From positions 62,001 through 126,000 of the forward strand of contig JADJEZ010000002.1 in NCBI GenBank assembly GCA_016708825.1: a stretch of 64,000 bases of DNA, given 5' to 3'. The position numbers were made by a program, and so were the translations under genes. Shown here one piece after another: positions 51,901 through 59,866 of this stretch; the first letter of the stretch is position 1, and each line of letters starts with the position of its first letter. Under the pieces are notes generated by a model. That model saw only the letters and a list, made by a program, of their open reading frames with translations, was not told the DNA's origin and did no database searches. Source of the stretch: Betaproteobacteria bacterium. GTDB lineage: Bacteria; Pseudomonadota; Gammaproteobacteria; Burkholderiales; Usitatibacteraceae.

Positions 51901-53052
51901 CTACTTGAGCTGCTCGAAGAGGAGCGCGAGGATCCTCCGGGTCGTCGACGAAGTCTCCGCCCCGCCCTTCGGGTTCTGCACCACCACGTTCGAAAGCCCG
52001 CCGCCGGCGTCCGTGACCAGCACGCGGTAGGGAGCCAGCGGCGCCTTGGTCGACGGTCGCCAGAAGGCGAGCTTGTCGAGGAAGCCCTCGTTCGAAGTCG
52101 AGGCGGGCGCATCCGGATCGAGGTAGCGCACGAAGTAGACGCCCTTGGAGCGGTCGCGGTCCTCGACGGTGAACCCGGTCCGGTCCAGCGCGAGCCCGAC
52201 GCGGCGCCATGCGCGGTCGAAGCCGTCGTTCACGACGAGCGGGCCGGCGCCGTTGTTCTGGAGCGTCGCGTTGCTGGAAACAGCGGCCGTGGCGGCCAGG
52301 GGGGCCCCGGACTTCCCGGCCGGCGAGGTGGCGGCGCTGCGGGTCGGCTCGCCCAGCTTCGCGAGCAGCTTGCCCAGCATCTCCGCCTCCAGGTCCCGGT
52401 CCGAGCCGGTGCCGCGCGGCTGCCAGCGCGTCGCGTCCTGGTTGGCGGTGGTGAAGACTTCCTCGAGCCCGCGGTGGCTCACATAGATTTCCGTGGTGCC
52501 CGGCTCCGCGCCGCGTTCGAGGCGGGTCCGAAAGCGGTCGCGCTCGCCGGATGCGTACATGCCGGGAAGCACCCGGCTGATCATGCCGCGAATGCCGCCG
52601 GTCTCGACGTTGGCGCGGGTATCGCGCCAGCCAGTCTCGAGGATTCCCGATTCCGGGGTTTCCCGGGCGATGGAGAAGCCGATGTCCAGCCAGAAGGCGC
52701 GCGCGATCGCCCACACCTGCGCCGGCTCCGCCTTGGCCACGATCCAGCGCTGGTCGCCGCCGCGCTCGATGCGCGCGTTGGCCACCGCGGCGAGCACCGT
52801 CGAGGACGCCTCGGCCGCGGGCGTTCCGGGGGAGGACCGGTCGCGGCTGTACTGCGAGAAGCTCGTGGAGGCGCGCGGATCGGGAACCGCGAAGCGCTCG
52901 TCCACCATCGGCGTAGTGAGGTCCGGCGGCACTTCGAGCGGCCGCTCGCGGGGCCGCGAGGCACGCTGCTGGTCCTCCGTCTTGAGGAGCCCGCAGCCCG
53001 TGGCGAGGACGAGGGGGGCGAGGAGGATGGCGAGGGAGCGGAAGCGTTTCAT
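51901..53052 (-). CDS. bamC: Outer membrane assembly lipoprotein BamC
   Basis: A 383-residue lipoprotein with a signal peptide ending in ATGC (Cys20) and the N-terminal unstructured segment RPLEVPPDLTTP typical of BamC. Two helix-grip domains follow, about residues 100-215 (RWIVAKAEPAQVWAIARAFW) and 275-380 (FDRAWRRVGLALDRTGF). BamC stabilises the BamABCDE complex that inserts outer membrane barrels. It lies directly downstream of dapA, as is usual in proteobacteria. Confidence 0.92.
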   Translation of the reverse strand: MKRFRSLAILLAPLVLATGCGLLKTEDQQRASRPRERPLEVPPDLTTPMVDERFAVPDPRASTSFSQYSRDRSSPGTPAAEASSTVLAAVANARIERGGDQRWIVAKAEPAQVWAIARAFWLDIGFSIARETPESGILETGWRDTRANVETGGIRGMISRVLPGMYASGERDRFRTRLERGAEPGTTEIYVSHRGLEEVFTTANQDATRWQPRGTGSDRDLEAEMLGKLLAKLGEPTRSAATSPAGKSGAPLAATAAVSSNATLQNNGAGPLVVNDGFDRAWRRVGLALDRTGFTVEDRDRSKGVYFVRYLDPDAPASTSNEGFLDKLAFWRPSTKAPLAPYRVLVTDAGGGLSNVVVQNPKGGAETSSTTRRILALLFEQLK

Positions 53053-53070
53053 GGATGGGGGATTTCCGGT

Positions 53071-53949
53071 TCAGGTGAGGCAGCCCGCTTCGCGGAGCGC
53101 GCCGGTGACGGTTTCGTGGAAGGCGGGTGCGAGCGCCGTGAGCGGCAGGCGGATGCCCTCGCCGATGCGGCCCATGCGCGCGAGCGCCCATTTCACGGGG
53201 ATGGGATTGGCCTCGACGAAGAGCTTCTGGTGCAGCCCCAGGAGACGCTGGTTGATCGAGATGGCCTTGCCCGCATCCCCGGCGAGTGCGGCCGAGCACA
53301 TCTCGTGCATGGCTCGCGGGGCCACGTTGGCGGTGACGGAAATGTCGCCGCTCGCGCCCAGCAGGATGTACGGAAGCGCCGTCGCGTCGTCGCCGGAATA
53401 GACGAGGAATTTCGCCGGCTTGCGCTTGAGCAGGTCGGCACCGCGGTCGAGGTTGGCGGTGGCGTCCTTGATGCCGACGATGCCGGGCACCTGCGCGAGC
53501 CGTAGCGCGGTGTCGGTCGCCATGTCGGCGACGGTCCGGCCCGGGACGTTGTAGAGGATCATCGGGATGTCCACCGCCTCGGCGATGGCCTTGAAGTGCC
53601 GGTACAGCCCTTCCTGCGAGGGCTTGTTGTAGTACGGCACCACGGAAAGGGAGTAGTTCGCGCCGACTTCCTTCGCGAACTTCGTGAGTTCGATCGCCTC
53701 GCGCGTCGAGTTGCCGCCCGTGCCTGCGATGACGGGAACGCGTCCGCCGCAATGCTCGACCGCCGTCCTGATGAGGAGGCAATGCTCCTCGACGTCCACC
53801 GTCGGCGACTCTCCCGTCGTGCCGACCACCACGATGCCGTCCGTGCCCTCGGCGATGTGCCAGTCGAGGAGCGCCTTGAAGCGGGGGAGGTCGAGCGCGC
53901 CGTCCGCCTCCATGGGCGTGACGATCGCCACTAAGCTGCCGGTGAGCAT
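53071..53949 (-). CDS. dapA: 4-hydroxy-tetrahydrodipicolinate synthase
   Basis: The 292-residue TIM-barrel enzyme condenses pyruvate with aspartate semialdehyde in lysine and diaminopimelate synthesis. The active-site GTTGES (43-48), Tyr133 (ILYNVPGRT) and Schiff-base Lys161 (GIKDATAN) are all in place. It is the first gene of the dapA-bamC-MBL unit. Confidence 0.96.
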   Translation of the reverse strand: MLTGSLVAIVTPMEADGALDLPRFKALLDWHIAEGTDGIVVVGTTGESPTVDVEEHCLLIRTAVEHCGGRVPVIAGTGGNSTREAIELTKFAKEVGANYSLSVVPYYNKPSQEGLYRHFKAIAEAVDIPMILYNVPGRTVADMATDTALRLAQVPGIVGIKDATANLDRGADLLKRKPAKFLVYSGDDATALPYILLGASGDISVTANVAPRAMHEMCSAALAGDAGKAISINQRLLGLHQKLFVEANPIPVKWALARMGRIGEGIRLPLTALAPAFHETVTGALREAGCLT

Positions 53950-54018
53950 GGTTCCTGGCGTTTGGGCGGGTGCAAAAACCGCGATTTTACCGCGATTCCC
54001 CCATCCCGGCGCCCTCGC

Positions 54019-54555
54019 CTAGGCGCCCGGATCCTCCCGGCGCGCGCACAGGCGCTGCACGGCGGCGGGTCGCGGGGAATCCACCACGAGATCCTCGTAG
54101 GCCAGCACCCGCAGCCTGCCCTTCACCGCCTCGAGAAGCTCTCCCGGGGCGAGGAGGAAATCGGGGTTCGAGGGCTTGCCGAAGCGCTCGTTGCCCCGCG
54201 CGAAGGTCTCGTAGATGAGCACGCCGCCCGGCTCGAGCGACGCCGCAAGAATGGGCAACAGCGGCCGGTGCAGGTAGTTGGTCACCACGATCGCGTCGAA
54301 TCGCCGTCCTTCGTAGGGCCAGGTCTCGCCCTCGAGGTCGGCGCCGAGGAGTTCCACGCCGGGCGGCGGTTCGGGAAAGAGCGCGGGATCCCGATCGACG
54401 GCGAAGACCTCGAACCCTTGCCTCGCGAGCCAGCGTGCGTGCCGGCCCGCGCCGCAGGCGACGTCCAGCACCTCGCCCCCCGGACGAATGCACGGCGCCC
54501 AGCGGGTGACCCAGGCGGAGGCGGGATGATCGCCGAGATGGGATGCCGTGGGCAT
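54019..54555 (-). CDS. Class I SAM-dependent methyltransferase
   Basis: A 178-residue Rossmann methyltransferase. Motif I is VLDVACGAGRHARWLA, motif II is FAVDRDP, and the post-motif DAIVVTNYLHRPLLP is followed by LEPGGVLIYETFARGNERFG. It resembles tellurite-resistance TehB-like and SAM-dependent methyltransferases of unknown substrate. Its ATG overlaps the stop of the FAD oxidoreductase by one base (TGATG), so the two are translated together. Confidence 0.8.
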   Translation of the reverse strand: MPTASHLGDHPASAWVTRWAPCIRPGGEVLDVACGAGRHARWLARQGFEVFAVDRDPALFPEPPPGVELLGADLEGETWPYEGRRFDAIVVTNYLHRPLLPILAASLEPGGVLIYETFARGNERFGKPSNPDFLLAPGELLEAVKGRLRVLAYEDLVVDSPRPAAVQRLCARREDPGA

Positions 54556-55682
54556 CAGCCGAACATTTCCGCGATCGTCTCTTCGCCGATCGCGAAGGCC
54601 GTGCTCATGCCGGTGCCGCTCGTGACGACGACCGCCCGGGTGCGATCGCCCAGCCGCTCCCGCAGCAAGGGGGCGACATCGGCCACGGGGTAGACGCCCG
54701 CCCAGCGCTGCGCGATTCCCGGTCGCGGCACGTCCAGCACCGCATCGAGTTCGTCGAGGATCAGCGCGTCGACCTCCTCGGAGGAGAAGGGCTGCGCCGA
54801 CTCGGCATACTCGTGGGAATCGCCGACGACGAGCGATCCGTCCGCGCCCTGGGCCACGAGGAGGTGCACGCCGCGCGCGAGCGACTCGGCGGCCTCCGCC
54901 TCGAGCCGCGCCCGCAGGCGCGCCGCGGGCCGCTGGGCGGCGAAGCCCTCGTAGCGCACGAGGCTCAGGTCCGACAGGAGCACCGCGTCGAGGCGGAACG
55001 CGGCGGGCTGCGGGACCGTGCGCAGCATCTGCAAGCGGCATGCGCGCAGGCCCGCGCGCCGGGCGATCTCCGGCGCGAGCGCGCGGATGCCGTCGCCCGG
55101 GGCGAGCACCACCGCGCCCGCGGCGATGCGCCCTTCGGCGTGGCGCACCAGCGTCTCCTCGACCCCGGTGACGGACACGCCCCAGCGGAATTCCACGCCG
55201 TGCTCCTGCGCGAGCCAATGCGCCAGTCGCGGCAGCGCCTCGCGCGCTTCCACGCGCAATTCATGCGGGCTCCACAGCGCCCCGGAAAGCCCCGCGGCGA
55301 GCATCGGCCAGCGGCGCCGGGCGTGGTGCGCATCGTGGAGTTCGCAGCCTTCGCCTTCCGGACTGGCGGCGTAGGCGGCGAGCACTTCGTGCGCCTCGGG
55401 CCGGCGGGCCACGGCGAGGGCGCCGCGCTGGTGGATCGCGATGCCCGCCTTCGGCGCCACTTCCTCCCATACCGCGCGGGACCGCAGCGCGCGGCGGCGC
55501 GTGTCCCCTTCCGCCTGCCCGGTGACGGTGACGAATCCGAAGTTGCGGATGGACGCCCCCATTGCGGCCGGATCCCGGTCGACGACCATCACCCTGAGCC
55601 CGCGGCGCGCCGCGGCGAGCGCATGCGCGAGGCCGACGATTCCCGCGCCGACGACGGCCAGGTCGGGAACGCTCACGGGCAA
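54555..55682 (-). CDS. FAD-dependent oxidoreductase, HpnW/TIGR03364-like
   Basis: A 375-residue DAO-family flavoprotein. The FAD-binding GxGxxG is in VVGAGIVGLAHALAAARRG, with the acidic ribose-binding VVDRDP. RNFGFVTVTGQ and the C-terminal GTGMSTAFAIGEE are typical of the group linked to phosphonate gene clusters (HpnW, PbfC-like). Such enzymes oxidise aminoethylphosphonate or its N-methyl form. A phnW gene lies 8 kb away on the same strand, which supports but does not prove this role. Confidence 0.7.
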   Translation of the reverse strand: MPVSVPDLAVVGAGIVGLAHALAAARRGLRVMVVDRDPAAMGASIRNFGFVTVTGQAEGDTRRRALRSRAVWEEVAPKAGIAIHQRGALAVARRPEAHEVLAAYAASPEGEGCELHDAHHARRRWPMLAAGLSGALWSPHELRVEAREALPRLAHWLAQEHGVEFRWGVSVTGVEETLVRHAEGRIAAGAVVLAPGDGIRALAPEIARRAGLRACRLQMLRTVPQPAAFRLDAVLLSDLSLVRYEGFAAQRPAARLRARLEAEAAESLARGVHLLVAQGADGSLVVGDSHEYAESAQPFSSEEVDALILDELDAVLDVPRPGIAQRWAGVYPVADVAPLLRERLGDRTRAVVVTSGTGMSTAFAIGEETIAEMFG

Positions 55683-55835
55683 CCCGCGCTCGCCCGTGCC
55701 CAGGCGATGTTTCGCCCGGTTCCGGTTTCGTCGTGATCCAGCGGCTTCGGCATGGAAGGGATCTTAGCAATTCGTCGCGCCCGGAACCGGCCACCCGGGG
55801 CGCTGTCGAACCGGCCTTCCCACCGTCGCTCCGCC

Positions 55836-56318
55836 ATGCCGATCATCATCGCCGTCTGCATCCTGCTCGTCGTGATCACGACGCTCGTCCACTACGAAAC
55901 CCTCACGATCCTCTCGTTCAGGCTTCCCGGCATGCGCATCGCGTCGCGGCTGAAGCTGGTAGTGGTCGTGCTCGCGGCATTCGCCGCCCATGTGGTGGAA
56001 ATCGCGCTCTACGCCGCCGCCGCGTGGGCCAGCATCCGGTGGCTCGGGATCGGAGACCTGTCGGGCGCCGGCGGGGCGAGCCTGGTGAACAGCCTGTACT
56101 TCTCGGCGGAGACCTTCACGTCCCTGGGCTTCGGGGATCTCGTGCCATCGGGCCCGCTGCGCCTGCTTGCGGGAGTCGAGACACTCAACGGCCTGCTCCT
56201 GATCGGCTGGTCCGCGTCCTACACGTACCTGTCCATGGAACGATTCTGGGATCTCGACCAGGCTGCGGGCGCCCCGAAGCCTCAGGCCAGCAAGGTGCCG
56301 GGTTCCACGAACGCGTGA
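55836..56318 (+). CDS. Two-helix ion channel protein (Ion_trans_2)
   Basis: A 160-residue membrane protein with an N-terminal helix (1-25), a first pore helix (about 45-70), and a pore loop TFTSLGFGDLVP at about 105-116, followed by a final helix (about 120-145). GFGD is a variant of the potassium channel filter GYGD. There is no RCK or other regulatory domain. The ATG at 55836 gives a natural membrane start (MPIIIAVCILLVV). Its last 37 bp overlap the converging ald gene. Confidence 0.75.
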   Translation: MPIIIAVCILLVVITTLVHYETLTILSFRLPGMRIASRLKLVVVVLAAFAAHVVEIALYAAAAWASIRWLGIGDLSGAGGASLVNSLYFSAETFTSLGFGDLVPSGPLRLLAGVETLNGLLLIGWSASYTYLSMERFWDLDQAAGAPKPQASKVPGSTNA

Positions 56319-57397
56319 CCCAGCGCCTGCGCGACCTCGCGGCAGGTGACCTTCCCGGCGCAGACGTTCAGGCCGGCCATGAGATGCGGGTTGGCCGCGA
56401 GCGCCCCTTTCCACCCCTTCTCCGCCAGTTGCTGGACGAAGGGCAGCGTCGCGTTGTTGAGCGCGTAGGTCGAGGTGCGCGGCACGGCGCCCGGCATGTT
56501 GGCCACGCAGTAGTGCACGACGTTGTCCACGACGTAGGTGGGCTCTGCGTGGGTCGTCGCGCGCGAGGTCTCGAAGCAGCCGCCCTGGTCGATCGCCACG
56601 TCCACGACCACCGAGCCCGGCTTCATGTGCGCCACGTGGCTGCGCGTGACGAGCTTCGGCGCGGCCGCGCCCGGGACGAGCACGCCGCCGATCACCAGGT
56701 CCGCGGTGAGCACGTGATGCTCGACGTTGTCGCGGTTGGAGAACACGGTGATCGTGCGCGCGCCGAGCAGGCGGTCCATGCGCCGCAGGGCGTCGATGCT
56801 GCGGTCGATCACGACGACGATCGCCCCGGTGCCCACGGCGATCTGCGCCGCGTTCGAGCCCACCACGCCGGCGCCCAGGATCACGATCTTCGCCGGCGGC
56901 ACTCCGGCCACGCCGCCGAGCAGGATGCCCATGCCGCCGTGCGCCTTCTCGAGGCAATGGGCCCCCGCCTGCACCGCCATGCGGCCCGCGACTTCGGACA
57001 TGGGCGCGAGCAGTGGCAAGCCGCCGCCGGGCTGCGTGACGGTCTCGTAGGCGATGCACACGGCGCCGCTCGCGAGGAGCCCCTTGCATTGCTCCGGATC
57101 CGGCGCGAGGTGCAGGTAGGTGAAGAGGACCTGCCCGGGACGAAGCCGGGCGATCTCGACCGCCTGGGGCTCCTTCACCTTGACGATCATGTCGGCCGCG
57201 GCGAACACCTCGCCCGCGCCGGGAAGGATCTTCGCGCCGGCCTTCTCGTAGGCGGCGTCCGCGGCCCCGATGCCCGCACCCGCGGCGCGCTCGACGACCA
57301 CTTCGTGGCCTTGCGCCACCAGCTCGCGCACCGACGACGGGGTGAGGCCCACGCGGTACTCGTGGTTCTTGATCTCCTTCGGTACGCCGATTCGCAC
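56282..57397 (-). CDS. ald: Alanine dehydrogenase
   Basis: The 371-residue enzyme reversibly converts alanine, NAD+ and water to pyruvate, ammonium and NADH. The start MRIGVPKEIKNHEYRVGLTP is diagnostic. The NAD-binding VVILGAGVVGSNAAQIAVG region is present, and the substrate-site residues are in the N-terminal domain (VKVKEPQ). It would regenerate pyruvate from the alanine made by PhnW-type transamination; phnW lies at the end of the window on the same strand. Confidence 0.95.
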   Translation of the reverse strand: MRIGVPKEIKNHEYRVGLTPSSVRELVAQGHEVVVERAAGAGIGAADAAYEKAGAKILPGAGEVFAAADMIVKVKEPQAVEIARLRPGQVLFTYLHLAPDPEQCKGLLASGAVCIAYETVTQPGGGLPLLAPMSEVAGRMAVQAGAHCLEKAHGGMGILLGGVAGVPPAKIVILGAGVVGSNAAQIAVGTGAIVVVIDRSIDALRRMDRLLGARTITVFSNRDNVEHHVLTADLVIGGVLVPGAAAPKLVTRSHVAHMKPGSVVVDVAIDQGGCFETSRATTHAEPTYVVDNVVHYCVANMPGAVPRTSTYALNNATLPFVQQLAEKGWKGALAANPHLMAGLNVCAGKVTCREVAQALGHAFVEPGTLLA

Positions 57398-57457
57398 GAT
57401 TGCCCCCGCCGGTTCCGAGATGGGCGCATCTTACGGCATGGGGGGAGGCGCCGCGGT

Positions 57458-57838
57458 TCAGTGCTTCGCGAGGCCCGCGAGCAGCGGCGCCAGCCGCTCC
57501 GCGATCTGCTCCTTCTCCACCACGGCATCGACACCGGCCTCCAGGGCGCTCGAGCGGTGCCGCTCGTCGCCCAGCAGCAACGCCACCTGGACGGGCCGCG
57601 GTGCGCGCAGCCGCACGAAGCGCACGAGCATGGGCGCTTCCGCGTCGCCCGGGGGCCATTCCAGCAGGATCGCGTCCGGCGCGAGTTCGTCGAGCCGCAC
57701 GAGCGCCTCCGCGAACGTCGCGTGGGCGGCCACGACCTGCGCGCCGCAGGATTGCGCGAAGCGCTCGACGGACCGCAGGAACTCGGGCGAGCGGTCGACG
57801 ACCACGAGGCGCACTCCCGCGAGCGAGGCGGCGGTCAT
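57458..57838 (-). CDS. Degenerate receiver-domain protein (Glu at phosphoacceptor site)
   Basis: A 126-residue receiver-like protein. The N-terminal strand VVVDRSPEF keeps one acidic residue, and the strand-3 end reads AILLEWPPGD, so the phosphoacceptor aspartate is replaced by Glu60. The lysine near the C-terminus is in VVEKEQ. A glutamate there can mimic a phosphorylated state or abolish switching. Its ATG overlaps the stop of the kinase upstream (ATGA), so it is coupled to that kinase. Confidence 0.7.
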   Translation of the reverse strand: MTAASLAGVRLVVVDRSPEFLRSVERFAQSCGAQVVAAHATFAEALVRLDELAPDAILLEWPPGDAEAPMLVRFVRLRAPRPVQVALLLGDERHRSSALEAGVDAVVEKEQIAERLAPLLAGLAKH

Positions 57839-59172
57839 CGTTGCGTGCCGCAGCGCATCACGTCGCCCAGGGTGAACCGGAAGGTCGCCCCCCTGCCCGG
57901 CGCGCCCACGGCCTCGATGCGCCCGCCGTGGCTCGCCACGATCCGCTGCACGATCGCGAGCCCCGCGCCCGTGCCGGGGAACTCGGTGTTCGCATGCAGC
58001 CGGGAGAAGGGCTTGAAGAGGCGCTCGCTCTTCGACATGTCGAACCCGGCGCCGTTGTCGCGCACGAAGATCCAGGCCTCGCCGTCGGACTCGTGGCACC
58101 CCACCTCGATCTGCGCCGGCCGGCTGTCGCGCGTGAACTTGATCGCGTTGGAAAAGAGATTCTGGAACGCCTCGGCCATGAGCGCCCGGTCGATGCTCGC
58201 GCTGGGCAGCTCGCCCAGGATGAAGCGGATCTCCCGCCCGCGCCGCTCGGCCGCGAGCTCGCTCCACGCCGTTACGGCGATGTCGGCGAGGCTCGCCGGG
58301 GCGAGTGCGAGCTTCTCGCGCGAGAGCCTCGTGATCTTGGCGAGCTGCCCCACCATGCGGTCGATCGCGAGCGCGCTGCCGGCGATGCGGTGCAGCCAGT
58401 CGTAGGCCTCGCCGGAGAGGGAATGCCCGTGCTCGGCGAGCAGCAGCGAGGAATAGCCGTTCAGCGCCCGCAGCGGCGCGCCCAGGTCGTGGGCGATGGC
58501 GTAGGAAAAGGTCTCCAGCTCCGCGTAGGCCTCCTCGAGCGAGGCGCGGGCCTCCTCGAGTGCGGCCGTGCGCGCGGCGACATTGCGCTCGAACTCCGCC
58601 TCGGCCCGGTGCCGCGTGATCGTCAGGTCGAGGCGCAGCGCGAGCGCCTGGCCCAGCGCCGAGAGCGCCCGCCGTTGTTCCTGGTCGAGCGCACGGGGCA
58701 CGCGGTCGATCACGCAGAGCGTTCCCAGCGCGTGACCGTCGCCCGCCAGCAGCGGCTGGCCGGCGTAGAAGCGCACGCCGGGGTGGCCCTTCACCAGCGG
58801 ATTGTCGCGAAAGCGCTCGTCCAGGAGCGTATCGCGGATCTCGAACACCCCGTTCCCGCCCTCGTGCCGGGCGATGGTGAACGAGCAGATCGCGTCGGCC
58901 CGCGGGATCTCGCGAAGTGAGCCGAGGCCCACGGCCGCCTTGAACCACTGGCGGTCGCGGTCCACGAGACTCACGAGTGCGATGGGCGTGGCGCAGACGC
59001 GCGCGGCGACCGCGGCGATCTCGTCGAACCAGGGTTCCTTGGGGGTGTCCAGTACGGCGGCGTCGTGCAGGGCGGCGAGTCGAAGTTCCTCGGTCGAAGC
59101 CCCGTCCGCGGCATTCCGGTCGGGGTGATTTCTCATGGGCCCACTGTAGTCGGACCCCACCTCCCGGAACAT
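57835..59172 (-). CDS. GAF-domain sensor histidine kinase (soluble)
   Basis: A 445-residue cytoplasmic kinase. The GAF domain at about 30-185 includes DRDRQWFKAAVGLG, AICSFTIA and FYAGQPLLAGDGHALGTLCVID. A coiled coil (about 185-225) leads to a HisKA box FSYAIAHDLGAPLRALNGYS (histidine near 228) and an HATPase with NLFSNAIKFTR, DNGAGFDMS and GTGAGLAIVQRI. The ATG at 59172 has a G-rich ribosome site; an internal ATG at 59136 is possible. It is coupled to the degenerate receiver at its 3' end. Confidence 0.85.
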   Translation of the reverse strand: MFREVGSDYSGPMRNHPDRNAADGASTEELRLAALHDAAVLDTPKEPWFDEIAAVAARVCATPIALVSLVDRDRQWFKAAVGLGSLREIPRADAICSFTIARHEGGNGVFEIRDTLLDERFRDNPLVKGHPGVRFYAGQPLLAGDGHALGTLCVIDRVPRALDQEQRRALSALGQALALRLDLTITRHRAEAEFERNVAARTAALEEARASLEEAYAELETFSYAIAHDLGAPLRALNGYSSLLLAEHGHSLSGEAYDWLHRIAGSALAIDRMVGQLAKITRLSREKLALAPASLADIAVTAWSELAAERRGREIRFILGELPSASIDRALMAEAFQNLFSNAIKFTRDSRPAQIEVGCHESDGEAWIFVRDNGAGFDMSKSERLFKPFSRLHANTEFPGTGAGLAIVQRIVASHGGRIEAVGAPGRGATFRFTLGDVMRCGTQR

Positions 59173-59221
59173 CAGGCCCCCCCTGATCCCGGCCCGGGCG
59201 ATCCCCCATTCGGGGGCTCGC

Positions 59222-59866
59222 TCAGTCGCCCGGATCGATCAGGCCGATGCGGATCGCATAGCGCGTGAGGCTCGCCACGTCGCGGATGTCCAGCTTCGCC
59301 ATGACCTGCGCGCGGTGCGTCTCGATCGTCTTCACGGACAGGTGCAGGCGCTCCGCGATCTCGCGCGTGGAGCGGCCCTCGGCGATCAACTGCAGCACCT
59401 CGCGCTGGCGCACGCTCAGCTCGTCGCCCCTGGGCTGCGCCTCGCCCCGGCGGAGCTGCTCCACCAGGTGGCCCGTGACCTTGGGCGAGTAGAACGTGCC
59501 GCCCGCGGCGACCGCGCGGATGGCGAGCTCCAATTCCTCCGGCGCCGCGTCCTTCAGGACATAGCCCCGCGCACCGGCCTGCACGCCGCGCAGGACGAAG
59601 TCCTCGGAGGAATGCATCGACAGCAGGATCACGCGGCAAGCGGGCAGTTCCTCGGCCAGGCGCCGGCAGGCGTCGAGGCCGTTCAGCTCCGGCATGGTGA
59701 TGTCGAGCAGGACGATGTCCGGCGCATGCCGCTTCGCCAGCGCCAACGCCTCGCGCCCGTCCGCGGCCTCGGCCACGACTTCGCAACCGGCGAAGCTCGC
59801 CACGAGCTTGCCGAGCCCCGCGCGCATCAGCGCGTGGTCGTCGGCGAGAAGAATCCGGTGGGTCAT
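59222..59866 (-). CDS. NarL/FixJ-family response regulator
   Basis: A 214-residue regulator. The receiver has LLADDHALMRAGL (D9, D10), phosphoacceptor D55 (VLLDITMPELNG) and K105 (GYVLKD). A LuxR-type helix-turn-helix follows at about 148-205 (LSVRQREVLQLIAEGRSTREIAERLHL, then KTIETHRAQVMAKL in one run). Its ATG overlaps the stop of the preceding kinase by ATGA, so that kinase is its cognate partner. Confidence 0.92.
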   Translation of the reverse strand: MTHRILLADDHALMRAGLGKLVASFAGCEVVAEAADGREALALAKRHAPDIVLLDITMPELNGLDACRRLAEELPACRVILLSMHSSEDFVLRGVQAGARGYVLKDAAPEELELAIRAVAAGGTFYSPKVTGHLVEQLRRGEAQPRGDELSVRQREVLQLIAEGRSTREIAERLHLSVKTIETHRAQVMAKLDIRDVASLTRYAIRIGLIDPGD

